Positions 41,054 to 50,090 of a stretch of 50,710 nucleotides of DNA are shown here, piece after piece. How positions within the stretch are numbered: position 1 is the first letter of the stretch; every line of letters begins with the position of its first letter. The position numbers and the translations under genes are program-made. The notes beneath the pieces were generated by a model. That model saw only the letters and a program-made list of their open reading frames with translations, was not told where the DNA came from and ran no database searches. This DNA is from Streptomyces sp. DH37 (GTDB taxonomy: Bacteria; Actinomycetota; Actinomycetes; Streptomycetales; Streptomycetaceae): positions 1 to 50,710 of the forward strand of contig NZ_JARVKV010000052.1 of NCBI RefSeq assembly GCF_029813835.1, read 5' to 3'.

Positions 41054-43213
41054 TCAGCCGCAGCCGATCCGCGCCTGCACCCAGTCCGCCACGACCGCCG
41101 CGTCCAGGGCGCTGTGCGGCTCGACCACCAGGCGGAGCGTCCTCCGCCCCGACAGGGACACATGAACCGGTACCGGCTCCTCGCCCCGGCGGACGACACC
41201 CGACTCCCACAGCCTGACCCCGTCCGCGTGGACGGAGAACCGGACCGCGCCCCGCAGCGCCGTCAGATCGTCCACCCCGACGAGCGCGTCGAACGACGCG
41301 CAGTCGCCGCCCAGGTCGACCGTCACGGAGGACCGGGCCGACACCGTCACACCGTAGCCCCGGTCCCGGCCGCCGACGCGCAGCCCGGAGCGCTGCCACA
41401 GCCAGCTGCTCCCCTCGCGTACGGAGGGGCCGTCCGCGCCGCCGGAGCCGCCCCGGGGCAACCGGTCGAGCCGGTGGACGGTGGCCGCGGACGGCCGGGA
41501 CGTCGGGTCGGTCGTACGGTCGGGCCCCGGCCCGGAGCCGGGCGAGGACGCCCCGGACCCCGGCCCGTCCCCGTCCCCGGGCTCCGGCCCGTCCCCGGGA
41601 GTGTGCTCCGTGCCGGGGGCCGGCGCCGACTCCGGCACGGGCGGGAGGCCGGACGCCGGCGCCGGCCCGGACCCCGACGGAGCCCCGGACGGCGGGGCCG
41701 GCTCCCGGCCCTCGGACCCCCTCGCCGTGTCCGCCGCGCCCGCCGACTCCTCCGGCGGCACGGTCCGCGCCCTCGACCCCTTCGCCTCCGCACCCGTCTT
41801 CGTCTCCGGCCCGCCGGGCACGCTCGCCGCCGACGGCTGCGTTCCCGGGTCCGAGTACGGGCCCCGCGGCCGCTGGCCGTCGGTGACCAGTGCCAGCGTC
41901 AGCGCGGTGGCCACGGCCGCGGCCATCACTCCCGCCGTGACGCCCGCCTTCGCCGTCGCGCCCAGCCCGTCGAACGCCGTGGCACCGCTGCCGGCCGCAC
42001 CGTCCGCTCCTCCGGCCGCACCGTCCGCTCCTCCGGCCACGGCGGTCGTGCCCGCCGCCCCGGCCGCCTCCACCGGGTACGCCGGATACGCCGGGTACGT
42101 CCACCTGGAGCGGCGGCCCCCCGCCGCGTACGACTCCGGTCCCGACGCACCTCCCTCCGCCGCGTACACGCCCATCGTGTACGCGTCCTCCACCGAGTAG
42201 GCGTCCGCCATCGTGTACGCGTCCGCCGAATCCGCCGCCGGGTGCGGGGAGTACAGCGCCGCGCCCCACCCCACGACCGCGATCGGCAGCAGGACGCGCA
42301 ACCTCTCGCAGACGTCCCTGGCGCCCAGCGCCGCCGACCGGCAGTCGGCGCACCGCTCCAGATGCCGGTGCAGCCCCCGGCCGGCCCGCATGCGCAGGCC
42401 CCCGCGCGCATACGTCCCCAGCCGGTCGACATGGCGCGCGCAGTCGCCGCCCGCCGCCCTCGACCTGGCGGCGTGCGCCGTCAGATAGGACTGCTGCAAC
42501 CCCTCCTTCGCCCGCTGTGCCAGCACCGCCGCCGCGTCCGCCGCCAGACCGAGCAGCGGTGCGACCTCCCGCGGCGACTCCTCCTCCACCACGGTGTGCC
42601 ACAGCACCACCTGCCACCGCTCGGGCAGACTGCGGAAGGCGCGCACCGCCGTGGACCGCTCGGCCCTCCACATCGCCCGTACGTTCGCCTCCGACTCGAA
42701 GGCGTCGCCGCTGCCCGGCGACTCGGCCGCCACCGCGAACACCGCGAAGTCCTCGCTCAGCAGCTCCCAACCGTTCGTCCCGGTCCAGGCCGCCGCCACC
42801 GCCCGGACCGTCGTCAGCAGGCGGGTGCGCACGGCCGTATCCGGCCCGGCGCCGCCGCGCACGGCGAGCAGCGTCCGCGCGAAGACCTCGTCCGTCAGCT
42901 CGTTCGCGGTCGCGGCGTCCCGGCAGCAGCGGAGCGCATAGCGGCGCACGGCCTCGGCGTGCCGCCGGTACAGCTCCTCGTACGCCCTGGTGTCCCCACC
43001 GCGCATCCGCGACACCAACTCCGTGTCGCTCGGCGGCGGTACGTCCTCCAGGTGCCGCGGCGGCACCGGCCCCGCCTGCCCCGCCTGCGCGCCCTGCCCG
43101 GTGCCGATCCCCGCGCCCTGCGGCCCGCCGGCCCCGTCCGCGTTCCGCGAGCCGCGCAGCTCCTCCCGCTCGTCAACACCCAAAGCGAGCACCCCCGTAC
43201 ACACAGTCGCCAC
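41054..43213 (-). CDS. ECF sigma factor-like / zinc-finger / NPCBM fusion membrane protein
   Basis: 719 residues with five recognisable parts. Sigma region 2 lies near residues 60-130 (TELVSRMRGGDTRAYEELYR, then ANELTDEVFARTLLAV). Sigma region 4 lies near 185-235 (FRSLPERWQVVLWHTVVEEE). An anti-sigma-like zinc finger follows (CARHVDRLG, LHRHLERCADCRSAAL). A membrane segment is GVTAGVMAAAVATALTLALV. After a long proline/serine/glycine linker, the C-terminus has an NPCBM-type carbohydrate-binding domain (VSARSSVTVDLGGDCASFDA, FSVHADGVRLWES). Sigma and anti-sigma parts in one membrane chain with an outer binding domain suggest a cell-wall sensor that releases or signals through the sigma part. 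The start is uncertain; GTG near 43,194 is an alternative. Confidence 0.85.
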   Translation of the reverse strand: MATVCTGVLALGVDEREELRGSRNADGAGGPQGAGIGTGQGAQAGQAGPVPPRHLEDVPPPSDTELVSRMRGGDTRAYEELYRRHAEAVRRYALRCCRDAATANELTDEVFARTLLAVRGGAGPDTAVRTRLLTTVRAVAAAWTGTNGWELLSEDFAVFAVAAESPGSGDAFESEANVRAMWRAERSTAVRAFRSLPERWQVVLWHTVVEEESPREVAPLLGLAADAAAVLAQRAKEGLQQSYLTAHAARSRAAGGDCARHVDRLGTYARGGLRMRAGRGLHRHLERCADCRSAALGARDVCERLRVLLPIAVVGWGAALYSPHPAADSADAYTMADAYSVEDAYTMGVYAAEGGASGPESYAAGGRRSRWTYPAYPAYPVEAAGAAGTTAVAGGADGAAGGADGAAGSGATAFDGLGATAKAGVTAGVMAAAVATALTLALVTDGQRPRGPYSDPGTQPSAASVPGGPETKTGAEAKGSRARTVPPEESAGAADTARGSEGREPAPPSGAPSGSGPAPASGLPPVPESAPAPGTEHTPGDGPEPGDGDGPGSGASSPGSGPGPDRTTDPTSRPSAATVHRLDRLPRGGSGGADGPSVREGSSWLWQRSGLRVGGRDRGYGVTVSARSSVTVDLGGDCASFDALVGVDDLTALRGAVRFSVHADGVRLWESGVVRRGEEPVPVHVSLSGRRTLRLVVEPHSALDAAVVADWVQARIGCG

Positions 43214-43419
43214 CGAACACCGGCAAAGCGTGTCACAGCGAGGGCCGCGCGTTCCCGGCCGTGCGCCTCAATCACCCATTCGGGGCGGGAAACCGCAAAG
43301 CGGTACGCACAGAGCGCTCATACGAGGTAAAGGGGCGGACGCCAACGGTGCGAAGTTGACCGAAAGTCGACCGAGAACACCGCGCCCGAGCCCCGGCCGC
43401 CGGGCCGCGGCCGGGGACC

Positions 43420-44325
43420 TCACACCTCCGCGGGCCTGGCGTGCCGCGGCCTGAGCCCTTCCAGCAGGATGTCGAGCAGTCGTGTCGAGGCCGCCGCCTG
43501 CTGGGCCGCGTTCGGCAGGGAGGGCGCCGCCGTGGCTATCACCAGCAGGACGTCCGCTACCGTCACATCGGACCGCAGCTCACCGGCCGCCTGCGCCCGC
43601 TCCACCAACCGGCCCACCACATCGAGCAGTTCGCCGGCGCCCGCGTCGTCCTCGTCGCCCTCCCGGCCTCGGCCGGACACGTCCGGCCCGGGCCCGGCGT
43701 CCTGGCCGGACACGTCCTCCACCAGCCGCAGCCCCGGCTGCCCGTGCCCGCCGCCCAGCGGCGCACGCGCCCCTTCCCGTCCGGCGCCGGAGCCGGCGTC
43801 CCCGGTTGCGCCGGCCGTGCCGGACGCCCCGGCCGATTCGTCGGCGAACGAGCCGACCCGCAGTATGCGGGGCGGCAGCAGACGCCCGGCGCCCGAGGCC
43901 ACCGACGTGCGCAGGAACCGGGAGAGCGCCGACCACGGCTCCTCCTCCTGCCCCAGCGCCGTCCGCGCCTGCTCGGTCAGCCGCGCCGTCTCCTCCTGCG
44001 CTATCCGCCGGACCAGCACGTCCTTGCTGGGAAAGCGCCGGTAGACCGTGCCCACACCGACGCGCGCCCGCCGCGCGACGTCCTCCATCGGAGCGCCGTA
44101 GCCCAGCTCGCCGAAGACCTCGCGGGCGGCGCGCAGCACGTGCTCCAGATTGCGCTGGGCGTCGACCCGCAGCGGAGTCGTACGCCTGCCTCCGCCAGCG
44201 CTTCCGCCGCCGACCGCGTGCGCGGTCCTGCCGTCTCCGCCGACCCCGCTCATCCCACCGCCCGCCGAGGAGTCGGCGACGGCGGCGGTAGACCAGCGAG
44301 AGCCCTGAATGCCCTGAATATGCAT
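43420..44325 (-). CDS. TetR-family transcriptional regulator
   Basis: 301 residues from the ATG at 44325 (GGGGGA upstream). After a glycine/serine-rich first 50 residues, the DNA-binding domain is clear: VDAQRNLEHVLRAAREVFGE, MEDVARRARVGVGTVYRRF and PSKDVLVRRIAQEE. The ligand-binding half contains an unusual acidic, glycine-rich insertion (about 165-235), after which the last helices resume (VTVADVLLVIATAAP). It probably represses a nearby gene; the divergent NADH dehydrogenase-like gene is the obvious candidate. The effector is unknown. Confidence 0.88.
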   Translation of the reverse strand: MHIQGIQGSRWSTAAVADSSAGGGMSGVGGDGRTAHAVGGGSAGGGRRTTPLRVDAQRNLEHVLRAAREVFGELGYGAPMEDVARRARVGVGTVYRRFPSKDVLVRRIAQEETARLTEQARTALGQEEEPWSALSRFLRTSVASGAGRLLPPRILRVGSFADESAGASGTAGATGDAGSGAGREGARAPLGGGHGQPGLRLVEDVSGQDAGPGPDVSGRGREGDEDDAGAGELLDVVGRLVERAQAAGELRSDVTVADVLLVIATAAPSLPNAAQQAAASTRLLDILLEGLRPRHARPAEV

Positions 44326-44655
44326 GTTGTATTCCCCCGGTTAATGGCAGCCTCCCCCCGGAGGCTCCCCACCCAGCCGCCGGAGCACGGTCATGACTCC
44401 GCCCCGGCGCCCTACGAACATAGTTGAGCCCCGGTCACGAGAGAAGGGGGATGTTCCGCCACCTCCGCCCCCCGATCGGAGTACGTCTTCCTCCCCTCTC
44501 CCCCACGCCCTCCGAAACGTGTCGAGTACGCCCGCCGACCTGCGTCTTTCCCCCGCCCACAGGGAACCCTCAGGGCCCGGACCCGAACCCTCCGCCGGTC
44601 ATACGATTCCCGGGACCTGTGGACAAACGTCCGTCCTCGGGTGCGTCATGGACGG
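44326..44655. other. Divergent region between tetR-type gene and NADH dehydrogenase-like gene
   Basis: It contains a perfect hairpin AGCCTCC-CCCC-GGAGGCT (44350-44367 region) near the TetR start. A possible minus-strand -10, TATGTT, lies near 44,420. No gene is visible. TetR operators are expected here, but I cannot pick one with confidence. Confidence 0.4.
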
Positions 44656-46065
44656 GTGACGAAGGAACCCGCGCGCATTCTCGTGGTCGGCGGCGGCTAC
44701 GTCGGCATGTACACCGCCCTGCGCCTCCAGCGGCGCCTGAAGCATGAACTGAGACGCGCGCGGGAGGGCGGCGGGGACGGGGGCGTACAGGTCGTCGTGC
44801 TCAGCCCCGAGCCGTACATGACGTACCAGCCCTTCCTGCCCGAGGCCGCCGCCGGCTCCATCTCCCCCCGCCACGTCGTCGTCCCCCTGCGCCGCGTGCT
44901 GCCCCACTGCAGGATCGTGATCGGCGAGGCGCGGTCCATCGACCACGCCCGGCGCACCGCCACCGTCGAGACCCTCGCCACCGAGCACGCCGGCAGCGGC
45001 CCCATCGAGGTGCCCTACGACGAACTCGTCCTCGCCCCCGGCTCGGTCTCCCGCGCCCTCCCGGTCCCCGGCCTCGCCGACCACGGCATCGGCTTCAAGA
45101 CCGTCGAGGAGGCCATCGGCCTGCGCAACCACGTCCTCGAACAGCTCGACATCGCCTCCTCCACCCGCGATCCCGCCGTCCGCGACGCCGCCCTCACCTT
45201 CGTCTTCGTCGGCGGCGGCTACGCGGGCGTCGAGGCCCTCGCCGAACTGGAGGACATGGCCCGCTACGCCTGCCGCTACTACCACAACATCCGCCCCCGG
45301 GACATGAAGTGGATCCTCGTCGAGGCGACCGACCGCATCCTCCCGGAGGTCGGCGAGGCGATGGGCCGCTACGCCGTGCGCGAACTGCGCGGCCGCAACA
45401 TCGACGTACGGCTGGAGACCCGCCTCGACTCCTGCGAGAACCGCGTCGCCCACCTCAGCGACGGCTCCCGCCACCCCTGCCGCACCCTCGTGTGGACCGC
45501 GGGCGTCAAACCCCACCCCGTCCTGGAGAAGACCGACCTCCCCCGCGACGGGCGCGGCCGGCTGCGCTGCGCCGCCACCCTGCGCGTCGAGGGCGCCGAG
45601 CACGTCTGGTCCGCCGGCGACGCCGCCGCCGTCCCGGACCTGGCGGCAGCGCGTGCCTCCCGGAGCGGGGGCTCCGGGGGAGAACCGGACCGGGAGTGCG
45701 CGCCCAACGCCCAGCACGCCGTACGCCAGGCCCGCCTCCTGGCCGACAACCTGGTGGCCTCGCTGCGCGGCCGGGAGCTGACGGCGTACGAGCACGCCTA
45801 CGCCGGCTCCGTCGCCTCGCTCGGCCTGCACAAGGGCGTCGCCCACGTGTACGGCCGCAGGCTCAAGGGCTACCCCGCCTGGCTCCTGCACCGCGTGTAC
45901 CACCTGAGCCGGGTGCCGACCGTCAACCGCAAGGCGCGCATCCTCGCGGAGTGGACGCTCGCCGGGCTGTTCAAACGTGAGATCGTCTCGCTCGGCTCGC
46001 TGGAGCACCCGCGCGCCGAGTTCGAACTCGCCGCGGGCACCGGCCGCCACCCCGAGGGTCCCTGA
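44656..46065 (+). CDS. Type II NADH dehydrogenase-like FAD oxidoreductase
   Basis: 469 residues from the GTG at 44656; GTG at 44641 is a possible earlier start. The FAD motif is ARILVVGGGYVGMYTALRLQ, followed by PYMTYQPFLPEAAAGSISPR as in Ndh-2 enzymes. The second dinucleotide motif is FVFVGGGYAGVEALAELEDM (NADH). TLVWTAGVKPHPVL and VWSAGDAAAVPDL complete the fold. The C-terminus KGYPAWLLHRVYHLSRVPTV resembles the membrane-associating helix of these enzymes. It would pass electrons from NADH to quinone without pumping protons. It is divergent from a TetR regulator that may control it. Confidence 0.9.
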   Translation: MTKEPARILVVGGGYVGMYTALRLQRRLKHELRRAREGGGDGGVQVVVLSPEPYMTYQPFLPEAAAGSISPRHVVVPLRRVLPHCRIVIGEARSIDHARRTATVETLATEHAGSGPIEVPYDELVLAPGSVSRALPVPGLADHGIGFKTVEEAIGLRNHVLEQLDIASSTRDPAVRDAALTFVFVGGGYAGVEALAELEDMARYACRYYHNIRPRDMKWILVEATDRILPEVGEAMGRYAVRELRGRNIDVRLETRLDSCENRVAHLSDGSRHPCRTLVWTAGVKPHPVLEKTDLPRDGRGRLRCAATLRVEGAEHVWSAGDAAAVPDLAAARASRSGGSGGEPDRECAPNAQHAVRQARLLADNLVASLRGRELTAYEHAYAGSVASLGLHKGVAHVYGRRLKGYPAWLLHRVYHLSRVPTVNRKARILAEWTLAGLFKREIVSLGSLEHPRAEFELAAGTGRHPEGP

Positions 46066-46200
46066 CGCCTGTCGGTGCCGTCGGTCACACTGTCGTGTGA
46101 CCATGGGTGGGCCCGCGTCAGCGAAGAGTCACCGGCGGGCGCGGCGCGGCGGGCACCCGTACGGACACGCACGCGCGGGCACGCACGCACACCGGACAGT

Positions 46201-46228
46201 CGAGAACACACGAGAACACACGAGAACA
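46201..46228. repeat. 10-bp tandem repeat upstream of the phosphatase gene
   Basis: CGAGAACACA occurs twice, followed by CGAGAACA, just before the GTG at 46254. The purpose is unknown; it may be a regulator-binding array or simple repeat. Confidence 0.75.
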
Positions 46229-46253
46229 TCGGAATCGGATCGGACCGCACGCA

Positions 46254-47978
46254 GTGAACTTCACGCGCTGGAGCGCCCGGCTGCCCGGCACGCAGCGGCA
46301 GCGACGCCTCGCCGCCACCAGGGCCGTACGGCGTCCGCCCGAGGCACCGGCCGCCCCCTCCGGGACCGTCCCGGCCGCCCGGGACGAGCACGGCGAGCCG
46401 TCCGCTCCGGACGCCGAGGGGGTGAGACGCGGCCTCGACGCCCTCTCCGCGCACGACCTGCTCGGGCAGGTCCCCGCCCTGGTCGCGCTCGTCCACGGCC
46501 CCGACCACCGCATCGCGTTCGTCAACGACGCCTACGCCGCCGCCTTCGGCCCCCGCACCCCCGGCGCACCCGCCCGCGAGGCCCTGCCCGAGCTGGCCGA
46601 GCTGGGCCTGCTCCCGCTGATGGACCAGGTCCTGCGCAGCGGCAGGCCCCGCACGGTCAAGTCCCGCCGGGTGGCCCGCCGCGTGGAGGGCGGCCCCGGA
46701 TCCCCCGGCGGCCGTACGCGCCCGGGCTACTACACCTTCACCTGCACCCCCGTCGAGCTGAAGGGCCCCGACGCGCGGCGCGGCGTCCTCGTCTTCGCCG
46801 CCGAGGTGACCGACCAGGTCGAGGCCGCCGAACGGCTGCGGGCCAGCGAGCGCCGGCAGCGCGAGGCCGCCGTCACCCTCCAGCGCAGCCTGCTGCCGCA
46901 GCAGCTCGAGCAGCCCGACGACCTGCGGGTGGCCGCCACGTACCGCCCCGGCGGCACGGACGCGGCGGTCGGCGGCGACTGGTACGACGTCATCACCCTG
47001 GGCGCGGGCCGCACCGCCCTGGTGATCGGCGACGTGATGGGGCGCGGCGTGCGGGCGGCCGCCGTCATGGGGCAGCTCCGCACGGCGGTCCGCGCGTACG
47101 CCCGCCTGGACCTGCCGCCCCACGAGGTGCTCCAGCTCCTCGACGGTCTCGCCGCCGAGATCGACCCGAACCAGATCGCCACCTGCGTCTACGCCGTCCA
47201 CGACCCCAACGAGGGCCGCCTGGTGTACGCCTCCGCCGGCCATCTGCCGATCCTCGTCCGGGACCCGGACGGCACGGTCCACCGCGCCGACGGGTCCACC
47301 GGTCCGCCGCTGGGCACCGGCGGCTGGCTGCACACCTCCGCCTCGGTCCCCTTCGGCGAGGGCTCGGCCGCCGTGCTCTACACCGACGGCCTGGTCGAGC
47401 GGCGCGACGCCGACATCGACCAGGGCATCGAGGTGCTGGAGGAGGCGTTCGCCGGGGCCACCGGCGGCCCGCAGGTCGTCTGCGACCGGCTCCAGCGGGC
47501 CCTGGGCATCACCGCCGAGCACGACGACGACGTCGCGCTCCTCGTCCTCCAGCACCCGGCCCGCACCGGCCACGACGCGGAGCTCTTCCACAACGCCGCG
47601 CTCGACCTCCTGGGAGGGGTCGAGGCCGCCCCGCGCGCCCGCGCCTTCGCCTCCGGCGTCCTGGTGAGCTGGCGCTTCCCGAAGGACCTCCACGACCTCG
47701 GCGTACTGGCCGCCAGCGAACTGGTCGCCAACTCCCTCCAGCACGGCACCCCGCCGATGTGCCTGCGCCTGCGCCGCACCGACCGCCGCCTGATCGTCGA
47801 GGTGACCGACGGCGACGGCCACCTCCCGCGCCGCCGCCGCGCGGAGCCGGGGGACGAGAGCGGCCGGGGCATCTCCATCGTCGCCACCATCGCCTCCGCC
47901 TGGGGCTCGCGCCGCACACCGGACGGCGGCAAGGCGGTGTGGTGCGAGTTCGCCCTCCCGGAGGCCGCCTCGCGCTAG
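46254..47978 (+). CDS. PAS-SpoIIE phosphatase-HATPase regulator (RsbU/RsbW-like fusion)
   Basis: 574 residues from the GTG at 46254; the upstream in-frame extension over the repeat is rejected. Domains: a PAS-like sensor (about 65-185; DHRIAFVNDAYAAAF); SpoIIE/PP2C phosphatase (about 205-425; LQRSLLPQQL, VGGDWYDVITLG, VIGDVMGRGVRAA, LYTDGLVERRDADIDQG, EHDDDVALLVL); and a HATPase serine-kinase-like domain (about 450-570; LAASELVANSLQHG, VEVTDGDGHLPRR). Phosphatase and anti-sigma-kinase activities in one chain are typical of Streptomyces partner-switching controllers of stress sigma factors. Its stop shares the palindrome CTAG with that of the convergent MFS gene. Confidence 0.92.
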   Translation: MNFTRWSARLPGTQRQRRLAATRAVRRPPEAPAAPSGTVPAARDEHGEPSAPDAEGVRRGLDALSAHDLLGQVPALVALVHGPDHRIAFVNDAYAAAFGPRTPGAPAREALPELAELGLLPLMDQVLRSGRPRTVKSRRVARRVEGGPGSPGGRTRPGYYTFTCTPVELKGPDARRGVLVFAAEVTDQVEAAERLRASERRQREAAVTLQRSLLPQQLEQPDDLRVAATYRPGGTDAAVGGDWYDVITLGAGRTALVIGDVMGRGVRAAAVMGQLRTAVRAYARLDLPPHEVLQLLDGLAAEIDPNQIATCVYAVHDPNEGRLVYASAGHLPILVRDPDGTVHRADGSTGPPLGTGGWLHTSASVPFGEGSAAVLYTDGLVERRDADIDQGIEVLEEAFAGATGGPQVVCDRLQRALGITAEHDDDVALLVLQHPARTGHDAELFHNAALDLLGGVEAAPRARAFASGVLVSWRFPKDLHDLGVLAASELVANSLQHGTPPMCLRLRRTDRRLIVEVTDGDGHLPRRRRAEPGDESGRGISIVATIASAWGSRRTPDGGKAVWCEFALPEAASR

Positions 47979-49339
47979 GAGACCCGGGCCGTACGGGCCT
48001 GCCCGTCGGACCCGGCCCGGTCGGCCGACTCGACCGGTCCGGTCGGTCCGGTCGGTCCGGTCGGGCCGGCCGGCTTCGAGGCGGCGACCACCAGGGACGT
48101 CCGCAGCGGGTCGTCCTGCGCGGCGGTCAGCCGGCGGCCCAGCAGCAGCGCCAGTGCGGTGACGCCGAGCGAGCACAGCACCAGCATCACGATGTACGGC
48201 CCGTGCAGCGTGGCTCCCATCGGCCCGCCGACCGCCGGACCGATCGCCAGGGCCAGCTGCTTCACCAGGGCGAAGGCGGAGTTGTACTGCCCGACCATCC
48301 GGGCCGGCGCCAGGTCCGCCACCAGCGGCGCCACGGTCGGCGACAGCATCGCCTCGCCCAGCCCGAACAGCGCGTACGTCGAGATGATCGCCGCGACGGC
48401 CAGTGCGTGCCGGTCGGCCACCAGGCCCGACACCCCGGCCACCAGCCACGCCACCGTCCAGACCAGCCCGACCAGCGCGATCACCCGGCTGCGCCGCCGC
48501 CGCTCCACGAGCCTCAGCACGACGAACTGCGCCAGCACGATCACGGCGGTGTTCGCGGCGAGCGCGATCCCCAGCGTCGCCGGGGAGATCCGCGAGGCCT
48601 CGACCGCGTACGCCGACAACCCGGCCTCGAACTGCCCGTAGCAGGCGAAGAACATCACGAAGCCGAGCGCGGACAGCGTCACCATCGCCCGGTCGGACAG
48701 CAGGGCCCGCCAGCCGCCCGGCCCCGCGCAACCGTCCTCACCGGCTCGGGAGAGGTGCTCGAGGCGCGGCCCGTCCGGCAGCCGTACGGCCGCCACGGTC
48801 ACGCCCAGGACGACGTACATCGCCGACTCGATCCCGAACAGCAGCAGGAACGACGACGGCCGGTCGGTGTCCACGACCAGTCCGCCCAGCAGCCCGCCGA
48901 CGCCGAGCCCGAGGTTGCTGAGGAAGAACTGCGTGGCGAAGGCGCGGGACCGGGTCGCCGTGGTGGAGGACCACACGATCATCGTGGCGAGCGCGGGCTG
49001 GATCACGGAGATGCCCGCGCCGAAGACGGCGGCGGACACGAACATCGCCGTGACGCCCTCCGACAGGGCGAGTCCGAGCGAACCGACGGCGGCCAGGACC
49101 GTTCCCGCGAGGGCGACGGGCAGCGGACCGCGCCGGTCGATCGTCCGCCCGGTGAAGGGCAGCACCACCAGCGCGGCCACGGCGAAGAGCGCGAGCACCG
49201 TCCCCGCGGTGCCGGCTCCCAGGCCCCGCACCTGTGCCACGTAGATGAACAGGAACGGGACGGTGAAGCCGTTGCCGAACGCGCTCAGCGCGTTCCCCAT
49301 CTGGATCCGGCGCAGCGCTGCGCCCATCGCGGTGGTCAC
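47975..49339 (-). CDS. MFS transporter (probable drug exporter)
   Basis: 454 residues with twelve membrane segments. The start is the GTG at 49339, with GAGG about 9 bases upstream; GTG at 49345 is also possible. The signature loop between helices 2 and 3 is GRTIDRRGPLPVALAG, and helix 5 has NLGLGVGGLLGGLVVDTDRP. The C-terminal tail repeats PTG three times, encoded by a 9-bp tandem repeat (about 48,034-48,062). It is divergent from a MarR regulator, an arrangement typical of an exporter induced by its substrate. The stop codon overlaps that of the convergent phosphatase gene. Confidence 0.9.
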   Translation of the reverse strand: MTTAMGAALRRIQMGNALSAFGNGFTVPFLFIYVAQVRGLGAGTAGTVLALFAVAALVVLPFTGRTIDRRGPLPVALAGTVLAAVGSLGLALSEGVTAMFVSAAVFGAGISVIQPALATMIVWSSTTATRSRAFATQFFLSNLGLGVGGLLGGLVVDTDRPSSFLLLFGIESAMYVVLGVTVAAVRLPDGPRLEHLSRAGEDGCAGPGGWRALLSDRAMVTLSALGFVMFFACYGQFEAGLSAYAVEASRISPATLGIALAANTAVIVLAQFVVLRLVERRRRSRVIALVGLVWTVAWLVAGVSGLVADRHALAVAAIISTYALFGLGEAMLSPTVAPLVADLAPARMVGQYNSAFALVKQLALAIGPAVGGPMGATLHGPYIVMLVLCSLGVTALALLLGRRLTAAQDDPLRTSLVVAASKPAGPTGPTGPTGPVESADRAGSDGQARTARVS

Positions 49340-49405
49340 ACTCACCTGCCTCTGTGTCTGGTGCCGGTGCACGCAAGGGATGGAAGGAGGAGCCCGAAGT
49401 GAGAC

Positions 49406-49431
49406 TTCGAAGCTAAAGTTCGAGGCTAAAG
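49406..49431. promoter_or_regulatory. Tandem 13-bp operator-like repeat between MFS and MarR genes
   Basis: TTCGAAGCTAAAG is followed directly by TTCGAGGCTAAAG (one mismatch). TTCGAA is itself palindromic. The position between the divergent start codons suggests the binding site of the MarR protein, controlling both genes. Confidence 0.55.
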
Positions 49432-49466
49432 AGTACATAGCGAAAGACTTTGACGCGAACGAGTTC

Positions 49467-50042
49467 ATGCCATACTCCGGTCCCATGCCCGACCAGCCCT
49501 CCCCAGGCCCGGACCGCGACCCCACGCTCGACGAGCAGATCGCCATCTACCAGCGTGAGTACGGCGACCTGGACCCGCAGGTGGAGAAGATCGTCAACGC
49601 GCTCAGCCGCCTCGACCGGCGGATGAGCGTCGCGTACGGACGCCAGCTCGCCGCCCTCGGCCTCAACCACGCCGAGTGGGAGGTGCTGAAGGAGCTGGTG
49701 ATGGCGGGCCGGCCCTACCGGCTGGGCCCCGGAGCCCTCGCCAAGCGGCTGGGCCTCACCCCCGCCGCCATGACCCACCGCATCGACCGCATGGCCACCG
49801 CCGGCCTGGTCACCCGGGAACGGGACGAGAGCAACCGGGTCCGGGTGATCGTCGAGCTGACCGACGAGGGCCGCGAGAAGTGGCTCCAGGTGATGCGGCT
49901 GGCCTCGGTCTTCGAGGAGGACCTGCTCCAGGACCTGTCGGGCGAGGAGCGTGGCACTCTGGGAGAGTTGCTGACGCGCCTGCTGCGCCGGGTGGAGGAC
50001 ACCCAGCCGGACGCCGACGGTCGCCTCAGCGACCTGGACTGA
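49467..50042 (+). CDS. MarR-family transcriptional regulator
   Basis: 191 residues from the ATG at 49467; ATG at 49485 is a second option. The winged-helix core is clear: LGLNHAEWEVLKELVMAG, LGPGALAKRLGLTPAAMTHR (recognition helix), and MATAGLVTRERDESNRVRVI (wing). Long helices at both ends form the dimer. It probably represses itself and the divergent MFS exporter until a drug or metabolite binds. It ends just before the rRNA promoter. Confidence 0.92.
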   Translation: MPYSGPMPDQPSPGPDRDPTLDEQIAIYQREYGDLDPQVEKIVNALSRLDRRMSVAYGRQLAALGLNHAEWEVLKELVMAGRPYRLGPGALAKRLGLTPAAMTHRIDRMATAGLVTRERDESNRVRVIVELTDEGREKWLQVMRLASVFEEDLLQDLSGEERGTLGELLTRLLRRVEDTQPDADGRLSDLD

Positions 50043-50061
50043 AGAGGGTTCCGGGAGCGAC

Positions 50062-50090
50062 TTGACAGCCGACGGACCGATCCGTAAGGT
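50062..50090 (+). promoter_or_regulatory. rRNA operon promoter (p1-like)
   Basis: -35 TTGACA (50062-50067), a 17-base spacer, and -10 TAAGGT (50085-50090): a near-consensus housekeeping promoter, with transcription expected near 50,097. Further weaker -10 sites downstream (TACGGT at 50250-50255; TAGAGT at 50335-50340) suggest the multiple promoters usual for Streptomyces rrn operons. Confidence 0.8.

Noticed and set aside
38673..43330. Frames of 1365 and 1421 codons across the asparagine-synthase-like and sigma-fusion genes
   Set aside because: They are very long because of GC content only; the translations are arginine/glycine/proline shadows of the true genes.
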